19,983 nt of DNA, taken from contig DPGN01000051.1 of the NCBI GenBank assembly GCA_003523185.1, positions 3,702-23,684 of the forward strand, in the 5' to 3' direction. Each line of letters opens with the position of its first letter. Positions within the stretch are counted from its first letter, which is position 1. This stretch comes from Halieaceae bacterium (GTDB lineage Bacteria > Pseudomonadota > Gammaproteobacteria > Pseudomonadales > Halieaceae). The notes beneath the pieces were generated by a model that was not told where the DNA came from, made no database searches, and saw only the letters and a list, made by a program, of their open reading frames with translations. A program made the translations under genes and the position numbers. Shown one piece after another: positions 1 through 7,620 of the stretch.

Positions 1-96
1 CATGCTAGGTGGACAGCTGCGCGACGCTCTCACCTGCGATTAATCCAAAATTCAGTATTTTGATTATACTTCTATGAAACCACTAAGGGATTCCCC

Positions 97-639
97 ATGA
101 AAAACAACGTTATTGCACTCATCGCAGGTCTTGGTCTCTCGAGCGGAGCCATCGCGTGCCCCGAGTTTCTCGATACGGAGATGCGCAAGCTGAGCTCCAA
201 AGAAACCATCAACTTTTGTGAAAGCTATGCTGGTAAGCCAATGCTGATCGTGAATACAGCCAGTAACTGCGGGTATACCCCACAGTTTTCCGGCCTAGAA
301 TCCCTGCATCAGGAGTACAAGGACAAAGGCCTAGTTGTCGTTGGGTTTTCGTCGGACGATTTCTTTCAAGAAGAAAACGACGAGGCTGATGCGGCAACCG
401 TATGCTTTGAGAAGTACGACGTCTCATTCCCAGTCATGGCAACGACATCGGTGCGCGGTCGCAATGCAAACCCTGTCTTCAAGGGTCTGGGAGAAGCACA
501 GGGTTACCCACGCTGGAACTTCAACAAGTACGTAGTTTCTGGAGACGGTGAAGTGGTCGCTAAATTTGGGTCGAGCGTAGGTCCCGACAGCGATGAATTA
601 CGCAACCTCATCGACGAGGTAACTGTCGGCGGGGAGTAA
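97..639 (+). CDS. Exported glutathione-peroxidase-like thiol peroxidase
   Basis: The protein has 180 residues. The first 20 or so form a typical export signal (basic start, hydrophobic core, small residues ending AIA), so it probably acts in the periplasm. The Cys directly after it also allows a lipoprotein, although the lipobox is poor. The rest is a glutathione peroxidase fold of the thioredoxin superfamily, which reduces peroxides. The peroxidatic residue is Cys58 in NTASNCGYTPQ, encoded by an ordinary TGC codon and not selenocysteine. Gln91 (FFQEE) and Trp140-Asn141 (RWNFNK) complete the family tetrad. The usual PCNQFG segment is altered to SSDDF and is about one residue short. Cys103 sits where thioredoxin-dependent members carry the resolving Cys, so thioredoxin-like reductants are more likely than glutathione; that is inference. 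The ATG follows AAGGGA at a workable distance. The next gene begins 10 bases after the stop. Confidence 0.88.
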   Translation: MKNNVIALIAGLGLSSGAIACPEFLDTEMRKLSSKETINFCESYAGKPMLIVNTASNCGYTPQFSGLESLHQEYKDKGLVVVGFSSDDFFQEENDEADAATVCFEKYDVSFPVMATTSVRGRNANPVFKGLGEAQGYPRWNFNKYVVSGDGEVVAKFGSSVGPDSDELRNLIDEVTVGGE

Positions 640-649
640 CTAACGCCCC

Positions 650-943
650 ATGCGAAAGCATAAAGAGGCATCACCCTGCGCTTGTTGCCAGCGGCTGGTG
701 CCTCTTACTTTTCATCACCTTATCCCCCGCAAAATGCACCGCCGCAAGGGCTTCCGTCGGCGTTTTAGCAAAGAAGCACTCAATATCGGCGTCCACGTGT
801 GCAGAAAGTGCCATCGCGGCATACATGCGCTCTACGATGAAGTAACGCTCGCGACCCGCTTTTACAATCTCGAGTTATTGCTGAGCGATGAAACACTTGC
901 CGGCCACTTCAGATGGGTGTCTAAGCAGCGAGAGACTCTGTAA
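650..943 (+). CDS. Small HNH-type zinc protein, function unknown
   Basis: This 97-residue basic protein resembles the HNH endonuclease fold. It has an N-terminal Cys cluster (Cys10, Cys12, Cys13), the paired histidines of FHHLIPR (His22, His23), then C-x2-C-H (Cys51, Cys54, His55) and His59. The cysteines probably bind a structural zinc ion. The HH-LIP segment resembles the catalytic beta strand of HNH nucleases. Whether it cuts DNA is not shown; many short HNH proteins in bacterial chromosomes have no known role. The gene starts 10 bases after the peroxidase stop, and its GGGGAG ribosome site overlaps the end of that gene, so the two are probably co-transcribed. A weak hairpin followed by six Ts (about 951-968) lies downstream and could end the transcript. 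Confidence 0.72.
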   Translation: MRKHKEASPCACCQRLVPLTFHHLIPRKMHRRKGFRRRFSKEALNIGVHVCRKCHRGIHALYDEVTLATRFYNLELLLSDETLAGHFRWVSKQRETL

Positions 944-1037
944 TCGAGGAAAGCTGAGCAGCGTTTTTTGGGTTACGCGCTTCCCTACAGTTTGAACTTC
1001 GGTACAGGCCAGTCTGGACCATTGACTGCCCAAAAAG

Positions 1038-1664
1038 CTACAACGATTGATGATCCTGGATTAATGCCTGCAACCAGCCGCCAACGCGAGATAGCTCATC
1101 ATCGATCGTTTGACTACCATCAATGACTAGATCGGCCTCAGAACGCCATGGCGCTACAAACTGCGCAAACATAGGCTCAGCTCGAGTTTCCCAAAAATCG
1201 CGTACAGAAGCCTCTGAGCGGCCTCTCTGAACAGCATCTCGCTCAATACGCCGAGCGAGACAGAGTTCGAGCGGGGTATCGACGAAGATCGTGTAATCGA
1301 CAAGTGTGCGCGTCGCGGAGTCAGACATGGCCAGAACACCCTCAAGAAGAATGATATCGGCTGGCGGCACCGACTGACTGAGCGCTGATCGTGTATGCTG
1401 GGTAAAGTCGTAAACAGGCGTCTGAACCTCTTCGCCCGATCTAAGCGATGCAAGATCGTCGACCAAGCGCTCAAACTCGATCGCATCAGGGTGGTCAAAA
1501 TTGATTGCATCTCGGTCCTCGAAGCTGAGATGCGTCAAGTCACGGTAATAGTCGTCAACGCGCAAGACAGCGACAGTTGCACCCAACGTCTCGGGCGCCA
1601 GAGAGGCGACGAGATGCGATTTACCGCTGCCAGACGCCCCTACAATCGCTACGACAATCGACAC
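1038..1664 (-). CDS. udk: Uridine kinase
   Basis: The product (208 residues) phosphorylates uridine, and usually cytidine, with ATP or GTP in the pyrimidine salvage pathway in the cytoplasm. The Walker A P-loop is GASGSGKS (residues 9-16). Other Udk signatures follow in order: DDYYRD from 37, NFDHPDA from 55, PVYDFTQHTR (83-92) of the nucleoside pocket, LLEGVLA near 107, and RRIERD (138-143) with RGRS (147-150) of the lid. The length matches bacterial Udk. The start codon is GTG. It is chosen because a strong GGGGGAG site lies about nine bases upstream and the P-loop begins at the expected distance. The gene converges with the HNH gene and is preceded by about 96 non-coding bases with no clear consensus promoter. 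Confidence 0.93.
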   Translation of the reverse strand: MSIVVAIVGASGSGKSHLVASLAPETLGATVAVLRVDDYYRDLTHLSFEDRDAINFDHPDAIEFERLVDDLASLRSGEEVQTPVYDFTQHTRSALSQSVPPADIILLEGVLAMSDSATRTLVDYTIFVDTPLELCLARRIERDAVQRGRSEASVRDFWETRAEPMFAQFVAPWRSEADLVIDGSQTIDDELSRVGGWLQALIQDHQSL

Positions 1665-1760
1665 TATAGTGTGCTCCCCCGGATCATACTCAAATGAAGA
1701 CTACATACTCTCCTCATTCGGCTCTTTATTCATAACGTCTTAGAGATGACGTGTAGCTCG

Positions 1761-3524
1761 CTATAGAACGGACGCGCTACCAAATTCATCTTCCAGCGCT
1801 TCACGAATCGTCTTCCTCAGGGCTCGCACATCCGTTGCTGCACATTCACCGCCATTCCACCGTCGATAGGTGCCATAGGATGGGTCGCCCAGTGCAGTCG
1901 ATAGCTCCCAGGCCAATATGCATCGCTCCTGTGAGTTAAGCAGCGTGCTATCAGCCACCTCGTTCAAAATTTCATCGATACTCGCTACGTCGGCCTCGAG
2001 TCGATGCTGATCTAACGAATCCAGCACCATGTAATGTGGGGCCATGGCACTAAATGGCGCCCATGCATCGCCTTTCACCTCTCCCGGTGCACCGTCACGC
2101 GCAAAATTTGCCCACGCGGTCATCATAATATCTGTCATATCTCTCGCAGAATCCGTATCGGGATACATGTAAGAGCCGATTGGTCCGTACATGGCCTTAC
2201 CTTGGATAAATGAGATCTCGCTCGCATGCGCGGCCCCTAACACCTCAGAAAAGTTGATCAGAAAACTATCTTTTTGATCATTCCAGTCGTAGCGATAGGC
2301 ATACAACGACTCGTAGCCAGCGGCCTCGAGTGACATCAGCGGTCGATCCACACCTTGTGCTTTCCAACCTTCTGAACGCTGACGGACCCAGAACTTGTAC
2401 ATGTCCGGATTCTTTAAGCTCACCTTTGGCGGTAGCCATTTGGTTAGCGGATATGAGGCGTTGACGAAATAGCGGTTTAACCCGATCCAAAGCGTCACCT
2501 CCTCGTTGTTTGCGCCCGCCATGACAGGCACTGAAGGTTTGGCGTATTTGGGGTTACCCAAGGCAGCTGCAAAACCTTCGGTCGGGATGACAACCCCGTC
2601 GTTAATGATGCCGGGGGAGCTGTGGTCAGAAGAAAGATCGTAGAACGTCGTAATGATGTCATGGGCGCTGATACCGCGTAAGGAGTCGGCAGTCACGGTG
2701 TCGTTGGACAATCCCAGTGCCTCGGTAAACTCCCAGCTACCTCGGTCGATTTCAGCGAACTCTCGCTCTCGGTTGTGGGCTTGTCTAGGGCTTAGACTGC
2801 GCACATAACCCGACTGAGAGATGGCTTTATGAAACAGCCCCTCGGACAGCGGGCTTGCAAGCAAGGTGAACACGTTGTGCCCACCCGCACTCTCACCAAA
2901 AATGGTGATGTTATCCGCATCACCACCAAAGGCACCGATATTGCGCTTCACCCATCCGAGGGCAGCAATGATGTCCAGCGTACCAAAGTTAGCAATTGTG
3001 CCGGGACCGCTCCCTAAGGCGGGGTGTGCGAACCACCCGAGTGGCCCCAATCGATAATTGATCGTAACCACGATCACGTTTTGCTCAGCAACAAAGCGAG
3101 AAAAGTCATAGCTGTTCTTATGCCCAGTGGTATTTCCACCCCCATGGATCCAAACCATGACGGGTAAGGGCTCACGACCCGATGCGGGTGCCGTGACATC
3201 GAGGTAGAGACAGTCTTCGGCACCGATGGCCGCATCACCCTCCACCCCGCTTACGCTGCCTGCTTGCTGAGGGCAGATTGAAGGTTCGGCTCGTCGTGAA
3301 ATTAGCTGAGACGCAGCATCGAGGGGTTCGGGCGCTCGCCAGCGAAGATCGCCCACGGGCGGTTTGGCAAATGGGATGTCATACCACTGAAGAACATCAC
3401 CGTCAGCAACGTAGGCCTGGACCGACCCGGTATCGGTGACTATCGGCGCGCTGTCAGCTAGCTTCTGCGCCGGCGACGCACAGCCCGCCAACACAATGAC
3501 AATGGATAAAATGAATAACCGCAT
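1761..3524 (-). CDS. Lipoprotein-type carboxylesterase (type B family)
   Basis: This 587-residue member of the type-B carboxylesterase/cholinesterase family is an alpha/beta hydrolase that cleaves carboxylic esters. Visible features are EDCLYLDV (103-110), the oxyanion-hole HGGG (127-130), the nucleophile elbow GESAGG with Ser212, a probable acidic residue in GANNEE (Glu341 or Glu342), and His433 in GAAHASE. The N-terminus is a lipoprotein signal with Cys15 after VLAG, so the enzyme is probably anchored in the outer membrane, facing the periplasm or outside. I chose the ATG at 3524 because AGGGGCAGG lies just upstream and because it gives a proper signal peptide. An in-frame ATG seven codons earlier, at 3545, lies at the edge of a tandem repeat and has its own weak AAAGG. 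The natural substrate cannot be told from the sequence. Confidence 0.88.
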   Translation of the reverse strand: MRLFILSIVIVLAGCASPAQKLADSAPIVTDTGSVQAYVADGDVLQWYDIPFAKPPVGDLRWRAPEPLDAASQLISRRAEPSICPQQAGSVSGVEGDAAIGAEDCLYLDVTAPASGREPLPVMVWIHGGGNTTGHKNSYDFSRFVAEQNVIVVTINYRLGPLGWFAHPALGSGPGTIANFGTLDIIAALGWVKRNIGAFGGDADNITIFGESAGGHNVFTLLASPLSEGLFHKAISQSGYVRSLSPRQAHNREREFAEIDRGSWEFTEALGLSNDTVTADSLRGISAHDIITTFYDLSSDHSSPGIINDGVVIPTEGFAAALGNPKYAKPSVPVMAGANNEEVTLWIGLNRYFVNASYPLTKWLPPKVSLKNPDMYKFWVRQRSEGWKAQGVDRPLMSLEAAGYESLYAYRYDWNDQKDSFLINFSEVLGAAHASEISFIQGKAMYGPIGSYMYPDTDSARDMTDIMMTAWANFARDGAPGEVKGDAWAPFSAMAPHYMVLDSLDQHRLEADVASIDEILNEVADSTLLNSQERCILAWELSTALGDPSYGTYRRWNGGECAATDVRALRKTIREALEDEFGSASVL

Positions 3525-3541
3525 AAACCTGCCCCTGAACA

Positions 3542-3637
3542 ACATGCGCCTTTCTAAACATGCGCCTTTCTAAACATGCGCCTTTCTGAACATGCGCCTT
3601 TCTGAACATGCCACTTAAAAAAACATGCCTCTCAAAA
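3542..3637. repeat. 16-bp tandem repeat in the esterase leader
   Basis: Four contiguous 16-bp units (3542-3557, 3558-3573, 3574-3589, 3590-3605) read ACATGCGCCTTTCTAA or ACATGCGCCTTTCTGA on the plus strand. Two decayed copies follow (about 3606-3637). On the minus strand, the sense of the downstream esterase, each unit reads TTAGAAAGGCGCATGT or TCAGAAAGGCGCATGT. Every copy therefore carries AGAAAGG, three bases, then ATG. Because 16 is not a multiple of three, successive ATGs fall in rotating frames. Several open only a seven-codon reading frame (M-F-R-K-A-H-V) before a stop. The array lies between the terminator of the upstream operon and the esterase start. Confidence 0.93.
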
Positions 3638-3666
3638 AAAAAGACCCGGCGTTGCCGGGTCGTTTT
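3634..3666 (-). terminator. Intrinsic terminator of the tpiA-thiolase-SDR-crotonase operon
   Basis: A perfect 8-bp stem, GACCCGGC (3643-3650) with GCCGGGTC (3654-3661), closes a three-base loop. Read on the minus strand it is followed by nine Ts, the normal form of a Rho-independent terminator, and it starts about 11 bases after the crotonase stop. On the plus strand it is followed by only four Ts, so it is mainly a minus-strand terminator. Confidence 0.92.
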
Positions 3667-3677
3667 AACACGTCGCT

Positions 3678-4445
3678 TTAACGGCCTTTCCAGTTGGGCT
3701 TACGCTTCTCCGCAAACGCCGTCGCGCCTTCAATCGCATCTTCGCTCGAGAAGACAGGGTTAACAATCGCCTGTTGCTTATCGAACATGTCGTCCTGCGA
3801 CCAGTCAATCGACTCCTTGATTACCTGCTTACTGCGTTTAACCGCAAGCGGACCATTTTCTGCAATCTTAGCAGCCAGCGCCTTGGCCTGAGCAAGTGCC
3901 TCACCCGCGGGTGCAATCTGGTTAATCAGTCCAAGACTCAACGCACGATCGGCATCCATGAAATCACCTGTCAATGCCATTTCCATCGCAACGCGACTTG
4001 GAATTTGACGAGGCAATCTCACCAAACCACCGGCAGCAGCTGCCAGCCCACGTTTTACTTCGGGAATGCCGAACTTCGAGTTGTCTGCCGCAACAATCAG
4101 GTCACAGGTGATAGCCAATTCACAGCCGCCTGCCAAGGCGTAGCCCTCAACCGCAGCAATCAATGGCTTATCGGTTGACCGCTGCACCATGCCTGCGAAT
4201 CCGCGTCCTTCCACATAGGGAGTCTCCCCTGTTACGAAGGCCTTGAGATCCATACCCGAGCAGAATGTACCGCCCGCGCCAGTTAGGATGACTACGTGAG
4301 TATTGTCATCTGCGTCCAGTGCGTCGAGCGCTGCTGCAATGCCAACAGCAACGTCTTTGTTCACCGCATTCTTTGCCTGAGGGCGATTGATCGTGATGGT
4401 CATGACGCCATCAGCAACTTCCGTCAAAACAGCTGGTTCACTCAT
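3678..4445 (-). CDS. Enoyl-CoA hydratase (crotonase family)
   Basis: The product (255 residues) has the crotonase fold and most likely hydrates trans-2-enoyl-CoA to 3-hydroxyacyl-CoA in fatty-acid or amino-acid oxidation. The oxyanion-hole segments are FCSGMDL (61-67) and YALAGGCEL (102-110). Both glutamates typical of true hydratases are present: Glu109 in GGCEL and Glu129 in GIPEVKRG. It is the last gene of the operon, 30 bases after the HSD10-like dehydrogenase, which would act on its product. The ATG follows a strong AAGGAGAAGG. The acyl chain specificity is not readable, and an isomerase or dehalogenase-like relative cannot be excluded. Confidence 0.88.
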   Translation of the reverse strand: MSEPAVLTEVADGVMTITINRPQAKNAVNKDVAVGIAAALDALDADDNTHVVILTGAGGTFCSGMDLKAFVTGETPYVEGRGFAGMVQRSTDKPLIAAVEGYALAGGCELAITCDLIVAADNSKFGIPEVKRGLAAAAGGLVRLPRQIPSRVAMEMALTGDFMDADRALSLGLINQIAPAGEALAQAKALAAKIAENGPLAVKRSKQVIKESIDWSQDDMFDKQQAIVNPVFSSEDAIEGATAFAEKRKPNWKGR

Positions 4446-4475
4446 TATCCTTCTCCTTATGTGTCCGCTTTTTTA

Positions 4476-5249
4476 TTAGCGAGGCTGCATACGGATACCA
4501 CCATCCATACGAATCGTCTCGCCGTTAATGTAATCGTTATCGATAATCGCTGCAGCCAGCTTACCGATTTCTTCCGGTGTGCCCAATCGTTGTGGGTACA
4601 ACACCGCAGCTGATAGCGAATCAATCGAATCCTGTGGCAGGCCTGCGAAGAGCGGCGTATTAATCATGCCGGGGGCAATCGTGTTTACACGAATACCAAT
4701 CTTGGACAGGTCACGTGCGATTGGCAGTGTCATACCAACGATGCCGCCCTTGGTAGCGCTGTAAGCTGCCTGTCCCATCTGTCCTTCATAAGCTGCAACA
4801 GACGCCGTATTGATGATGACACCGCGGCCCATGTATTGATCCACAGGCTCGTTATGTTGCATGCGAACCGCGCATAGACGGATCACGTTGAAGGTTCCTG
4901 TCAAATTGACGGCAATAACCTTGTCCCAGAGAGCAAGTGGGAAAGCACCATCGCGACCTACCGTACGCGACGCATTCGCGATGCCGGCACAGTTGACGAC
5001 AGCATAGATAGCACCAAACTTCTCGATGGCCGCATCAATGCCAGCTTCGACGGAAGCTTCGTCGGCCACGTTGACCTCGGCAAAAAGACAACGATCGGCG
5101 CCCATTTCCTCAACCATAGCAGCGCCCGCCTCGGCGTTGAGATCAAAAATAATGACATTGCCACCGTCGGCAAAAATGCGTCGCGCAACCGCTTGCCCAA
5201 TTCCCGATGCACCACCGGTGACAACGGCGGCTCTTCCTGAAATATCCAT
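4476..5249 (-). CDS. HSD10-type 3-hydroxyacyl-CoA dehydrogenase (SDR family)
   Basis: This 257-residue short-chain dehydrogenase closely resembles animal HSD17B10 (type II 3-hydroxyacyl-CoA dehydrogenase). The cofactor motif is TGGASGIG (11-18), with Asp36 at the end of the second strand favouring NAD over NADP. NCAG is at 86-89. The active-site Ser150, Tyr163 and Lys167 lie in NTAS and YSATK. The segments around GQAAYSATKGGIVGMTLPIA and the C-terminal NGETIRMDGGIRMQP are diagnostic of this subgroup. It should oxidise 3-hydroxyacyl-CoA (for example 2-methyl-3-hydroxybutyryl-CoA or straight-chain substrates) to 3-ketoacyl-CoA. It lies 27 bases after the thiolase-like gene and has the ribosome site AGAGGAAAG. 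Confidence 0.9.
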   Translation of the reverse strand: MDISGRAAVVTGGASGIGQAVARRIFADGGNVIIFDLNAEAGAAMVEEMGADRCLFAEVNVADEASVEAGIDAAIEKFGAIYAVVNCAGIANASRTVGRDGAFPLALWDKVIAVNLTGTFNVIRLCAVRMQHNEPVDQYMGRGVIINTASVAAYEGQMGQAAYSATKGGIVGMTLPIARDLSKIGIRVNTIAPGMINTPLFAGLPQDSIDSLSAAVLYPQRLGTPEEIGKLAAAIIDNDYINGETIRMDGGIRMQPR

Positions 5250-5276
5250 AACTTTCCTCTGTTTACTCTGTTCTCG

Positions 5277-6812
5277 TCAGACAAGTCCAACGACACGATG
5301 GGTGTTTTCACTGGAGGGCTCGATCGCGATCCTCTCCCCTATGGGCTCTCCCTGCGTGAACTGGTCATGAAGTTCACCCGGCTCAAGCAACGACGCCGCT
5401 ATGACACGTTCACCTTCGTCATTGATCGCGAGTACAGCAAGCCACTGTCCTTCTGGGATCATTTTGACGGTGAAGGTCTCAACCACGGCGGAGCCGCTGA
5501 ATTCTGAGGCAAGCGAGACGCTATTTCCAGCGTCTTCAAACGCTTTTTCAGACGATAGCCAGTCACTACTTCCGGAAGTACAACTGTAGACGCCGACGGC
5601 ATGCTTTGACATATGACCGCCAAGTGCGCCCACGAGCACGTGGCTATATTGGCCTTCCTGAATAGCCGTAACTGCGGAGGCAATACCGTGCATAGAATAG
5701 TTGTTTCCCGGTCCACCGAAGAAAGGCAGACCGCCCGTCAAACTCGTTGGGCGGTGGTCGTCAGTATCGATTCCCAGAGTTTCCATCGCCTCTATGACGG
5801 CAACAGGAAAACAGCTGTAAAGATCGAAAGCTTCGATATCGCTTACCGAGAGCCCCGAAGATGCTAGGGCATTGTCGTAAGCCCACCTTAGCGCTGGCGA
5901 GGTTGATAAATCCGCGCGTTCGAGCAGTGCTTGCTCCGAGGCCTCCGCAAAGCCCCGAAGAAATACGGCCTTGTCTGCAAGCCCCAGTTCAGATGCCAAC
6001 TCGAAACTCATCACCAAGACAGCGGCTGATTGATTCACCCCATCCTTCGCCACCATCGACTTCAAATGCGGATCACCCACCACTCGATTACGTCCAGAAA
6101 CCAGCGCAATTTCATCTGGCTGTGGCACATTCTCGAACATCGTAAAGGGGTTAACCCTCGCCGCATTCGACAAAGGCGTTAAGACTTCACCAAGATACGT
6201 GAGGTAATCGGGGCGTGACATGCCGCGACCCATTCGTTTGCGGTGCTCCATCAAAGGGTAGATATCAATGGGAGCTATGACTTTGTGAGCCGCTAAGGCC
6301 GGTACGAATTGATCCTCCAGACCCATCCCGTCATCAGATTGATCACCCACTGGGTTCTCTGACCAATCCAAGGTTTCGCCTGAGCGTTGGTGGGCGCGCA
6401 TGGTGCCGATAGCTTCTGCACCGCAGAGAACGATAGCGCGTGCTTCACCGCCGGCAATCGCACGGCAAGCCCTAGCCGTGTATTGCTGGGGGCTCTGACC
6501 TCCTGCCGTGGCGTAGTGTGCGGCGGCATGGTCGAGACCCGCTCTAGTCGCGACTGATCGAGCAAACTTGGTGCTAAATCCGAAGGGCGCGAGCAGCGGT
6601 TTAATTCGGTCAGGTACCGAGTCAACAAAGGTGCGCATGACCATTACTCGGTCAACATATGAGCCAATATCTGCAACAGATGTTGATGCAAGCATCTGGG
6701 ACACCGCCTTAGCGGCCATGTCTGCAGGCCCCAGCTTTTCCCAATTTTCATCCAATCGATCAACAACTTGGCTGGCCGATACCAATACAGGTGTATTACC
6801 TGCTACTTCCAT
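5277..6812 (-). CDS. Thiolase-like protein with extra C-terminal domain
   Basis: This 511-residue protein is a thiolase-superfamily member, usually annotated as acetyl-CoA acetyltransferase. It is about 100 residues longer than standard thiolases. Where a thiolase has its nucleophilic Cys near residue 90, this one has ATAGGQSPQQ (about 101-110), so the acyl-accepting Cys appears to be absent. A later LYSCFP (331-336) and a His in YSMHG (His375) sit where the NEAF and GHP motifs would be, and YSCTSG lies near 409-414. This pattern resembles the thiolase-like proteins described from mycobacteria, which carry an added C-terminal domain and whose reaction is unsettled. Residues from about 440 to the end would be that domain. 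The genes around it suggest a role in acyl-CoA metabolism, but I do not assign thiolytic activity. Its ATG overlaps the tpiA stop as TAATG, with AAAGGAG inside tpiA. Confidence 0.8.
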   Translation of the reverse strand: MEVAGNTPVLVSASQVVDRLDENWEKLGPADMAAKAVSQMLASTSVADIGSYVDRVMVMRTFVDSVPDRIKPLLAPFGFSTKFARSVATRAGLDHAAAHYATAGGQSPQQYTARACRAIAGGEARAIVLCGAEAIGTMRAHQRSGETLDWSENPVGDQSDDGMGLEDQFVPALAAHKVIAPIDIYPLMEHRKRMGRGMSRPDYLTYLGEVLTPLSNAARVNPFTMFENVPQPDEIALVSGRNRVVGDPHLKSMVAKDGVNQSAAVLVMSFELASELGLADKAVFLRGFAEASEQALLERADLSTSPALRWAYDNALASSGLSVSDIEAFDLYSCFPVAVIEAMETLGIDTDDHRPTSLTGGLPFFGGPGNNYSMHGIASAVTAIQEGQYSHVLVGALGGHMSKHAVGVYSCTSGSSDWLSSEKAFEDAGNSVSLASEFSGSAVVETFTVKMIPEGQWLAVLAINDEGERVIAASLLEPGELHDQFTQGEPIGERIAIEPSSENTHRVVGLV

Positions 6813-7537
6813 TACTCAGCTCCTTTGGCCGATGCACATATATTCCAAAAGGACTCAGCGGACAGCGATGCCCCACCCACCAAGAGTCCATCAATGCCCG
6901 TCGTCATGGTAAATGCGGCACAGTTATCGGGTTTAACGCTACCGCCATAAAGAACGCGGAGTTCAGGATATCGATCTGCAAGCACCGCTTTGATTTCGAG
7001 ATGCATCTCTCTGGCGACATCGGCAGAGGCTGCCTCGCCCGAGCCGATGGCCCATACAGGCTCGTAGGCAATAACAAGCCCCTCAGTTAGGTCCTCACAA
7101 CTGCTCAATACCTGATCCCTCACATACGGGATTGCATGACCCTCAGCGCGGATGTGGCTGGGCTCACCAACACAGACCACGGGAATTAAGCCTGCTGCCT
7201 GGGCGCGCTTCGCCTTCTGCGCCACGATGGCATTAGTCTCCCCCTGATTTTGGCGTCGCTCGGAGTGTCCAACGAGCACATACTGACAACCAAAGTCTGT
7301 GAGCATTGATGCGGCAACTTCACCCGTGTGAGCGCCCTGCTCATTCTCTGATACGTTTTGGGCGCACAAGGAGAGCTGGCTAAGCCCCTGAACGAGCGGT
7401 AAGTAAGGTGCCGGCGGTGCGACAACGGCCTCAATACCAGTAATAGATGGCTTCGAATTCCATGTCACCTTGAACGCCTCAACGCCATGGGCATCGATGG
7501 CCATTTTCCAGTTCGCAATGATTAGCGGTGTTATCAT
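6812..7537 (-). CDS. tpiA: Triosephosphate isomerase
   Basis: The product (241 residues) is a TIM-barrel enzyme that interconverts dihydroxyacetone phosphate and glyceraldehyde 3-phosphate in glycolysis and gluconeogenesis. All catalytic elements are visible: Asn9 and Lys11 in NWKM, His91 in VGHSERR, Glu159 in AYEPVWAIG (the start of mobile loop 6), and the phosphate-binding YGGSV (197-201). It is slightly shorter than the usual 248-255 residues. It is the first gene of a minus-strand operon, and its last base is shared with the start of the thiolase-like gene. The ATG has only a weak AAGAGA upstream. It is divergent from avtA across 83 bases. The location among acyl-CoA genes is unusual; in many gammaproteobacteria tpiA lies next to secG. 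Confidence 0.95.
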   Translation of the reverse strand: MITPLIIANWKMAIDAHGVEAFKVTWNSKPSITGIEAVVAPPAPYLPLVQGLSQLSLCAQNVSENEQGAHTGEVAASMLTDFGCQYVLVGHSERRQNQGETNAIVAQKAKRAQAAGLIPVVCVGEPSHIRAEGHAIPYVRDQVLSSCEDLTEGLVIAYEPVWAIGSGEAASADVAREMHLEIKAVLADRYPELRVLYGGSVKPDNCAAFTMTTGIDGLLVGGASLSAESFWNICASAKGAE

Positions 7538-7620
7538 TATGTCTGTCTCTTAACCGCGATATCGACCGCCTGGCCACAGCCAGAGTGTGAGTTGATCGGA
7601 CCCGAAGGTGTACGCAAGAC

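Noticed and set aside
268..276. Possible selenocysteine peroxidase, since the family often uses selenocysteine at this position.
   Set aside because: The codon at residue 58 is TGC (cysteine), and the reading frame needs no TGA read-through.
951..968. GCTG-AG-CAGC hairpin followed by six Ts after the HNH gene as an intrinsic terminator.
   Set aside because: The stem is four base pairs with a two-base loop, which is too small to be stable; mentioned only as a possibility in the HNH entry.
3542..3637. Tandem repeats as a CRISPR array.
   Set aside because: The units are only 16 bp and abut one another with no spacers, and no cas genes are nearby.
3774..4178. A 134-codon open frame on the plus strand inside the crotonase gene.
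   Set aside because: It lies antisense to conserved crotonase motifs and shows no domain of its own.
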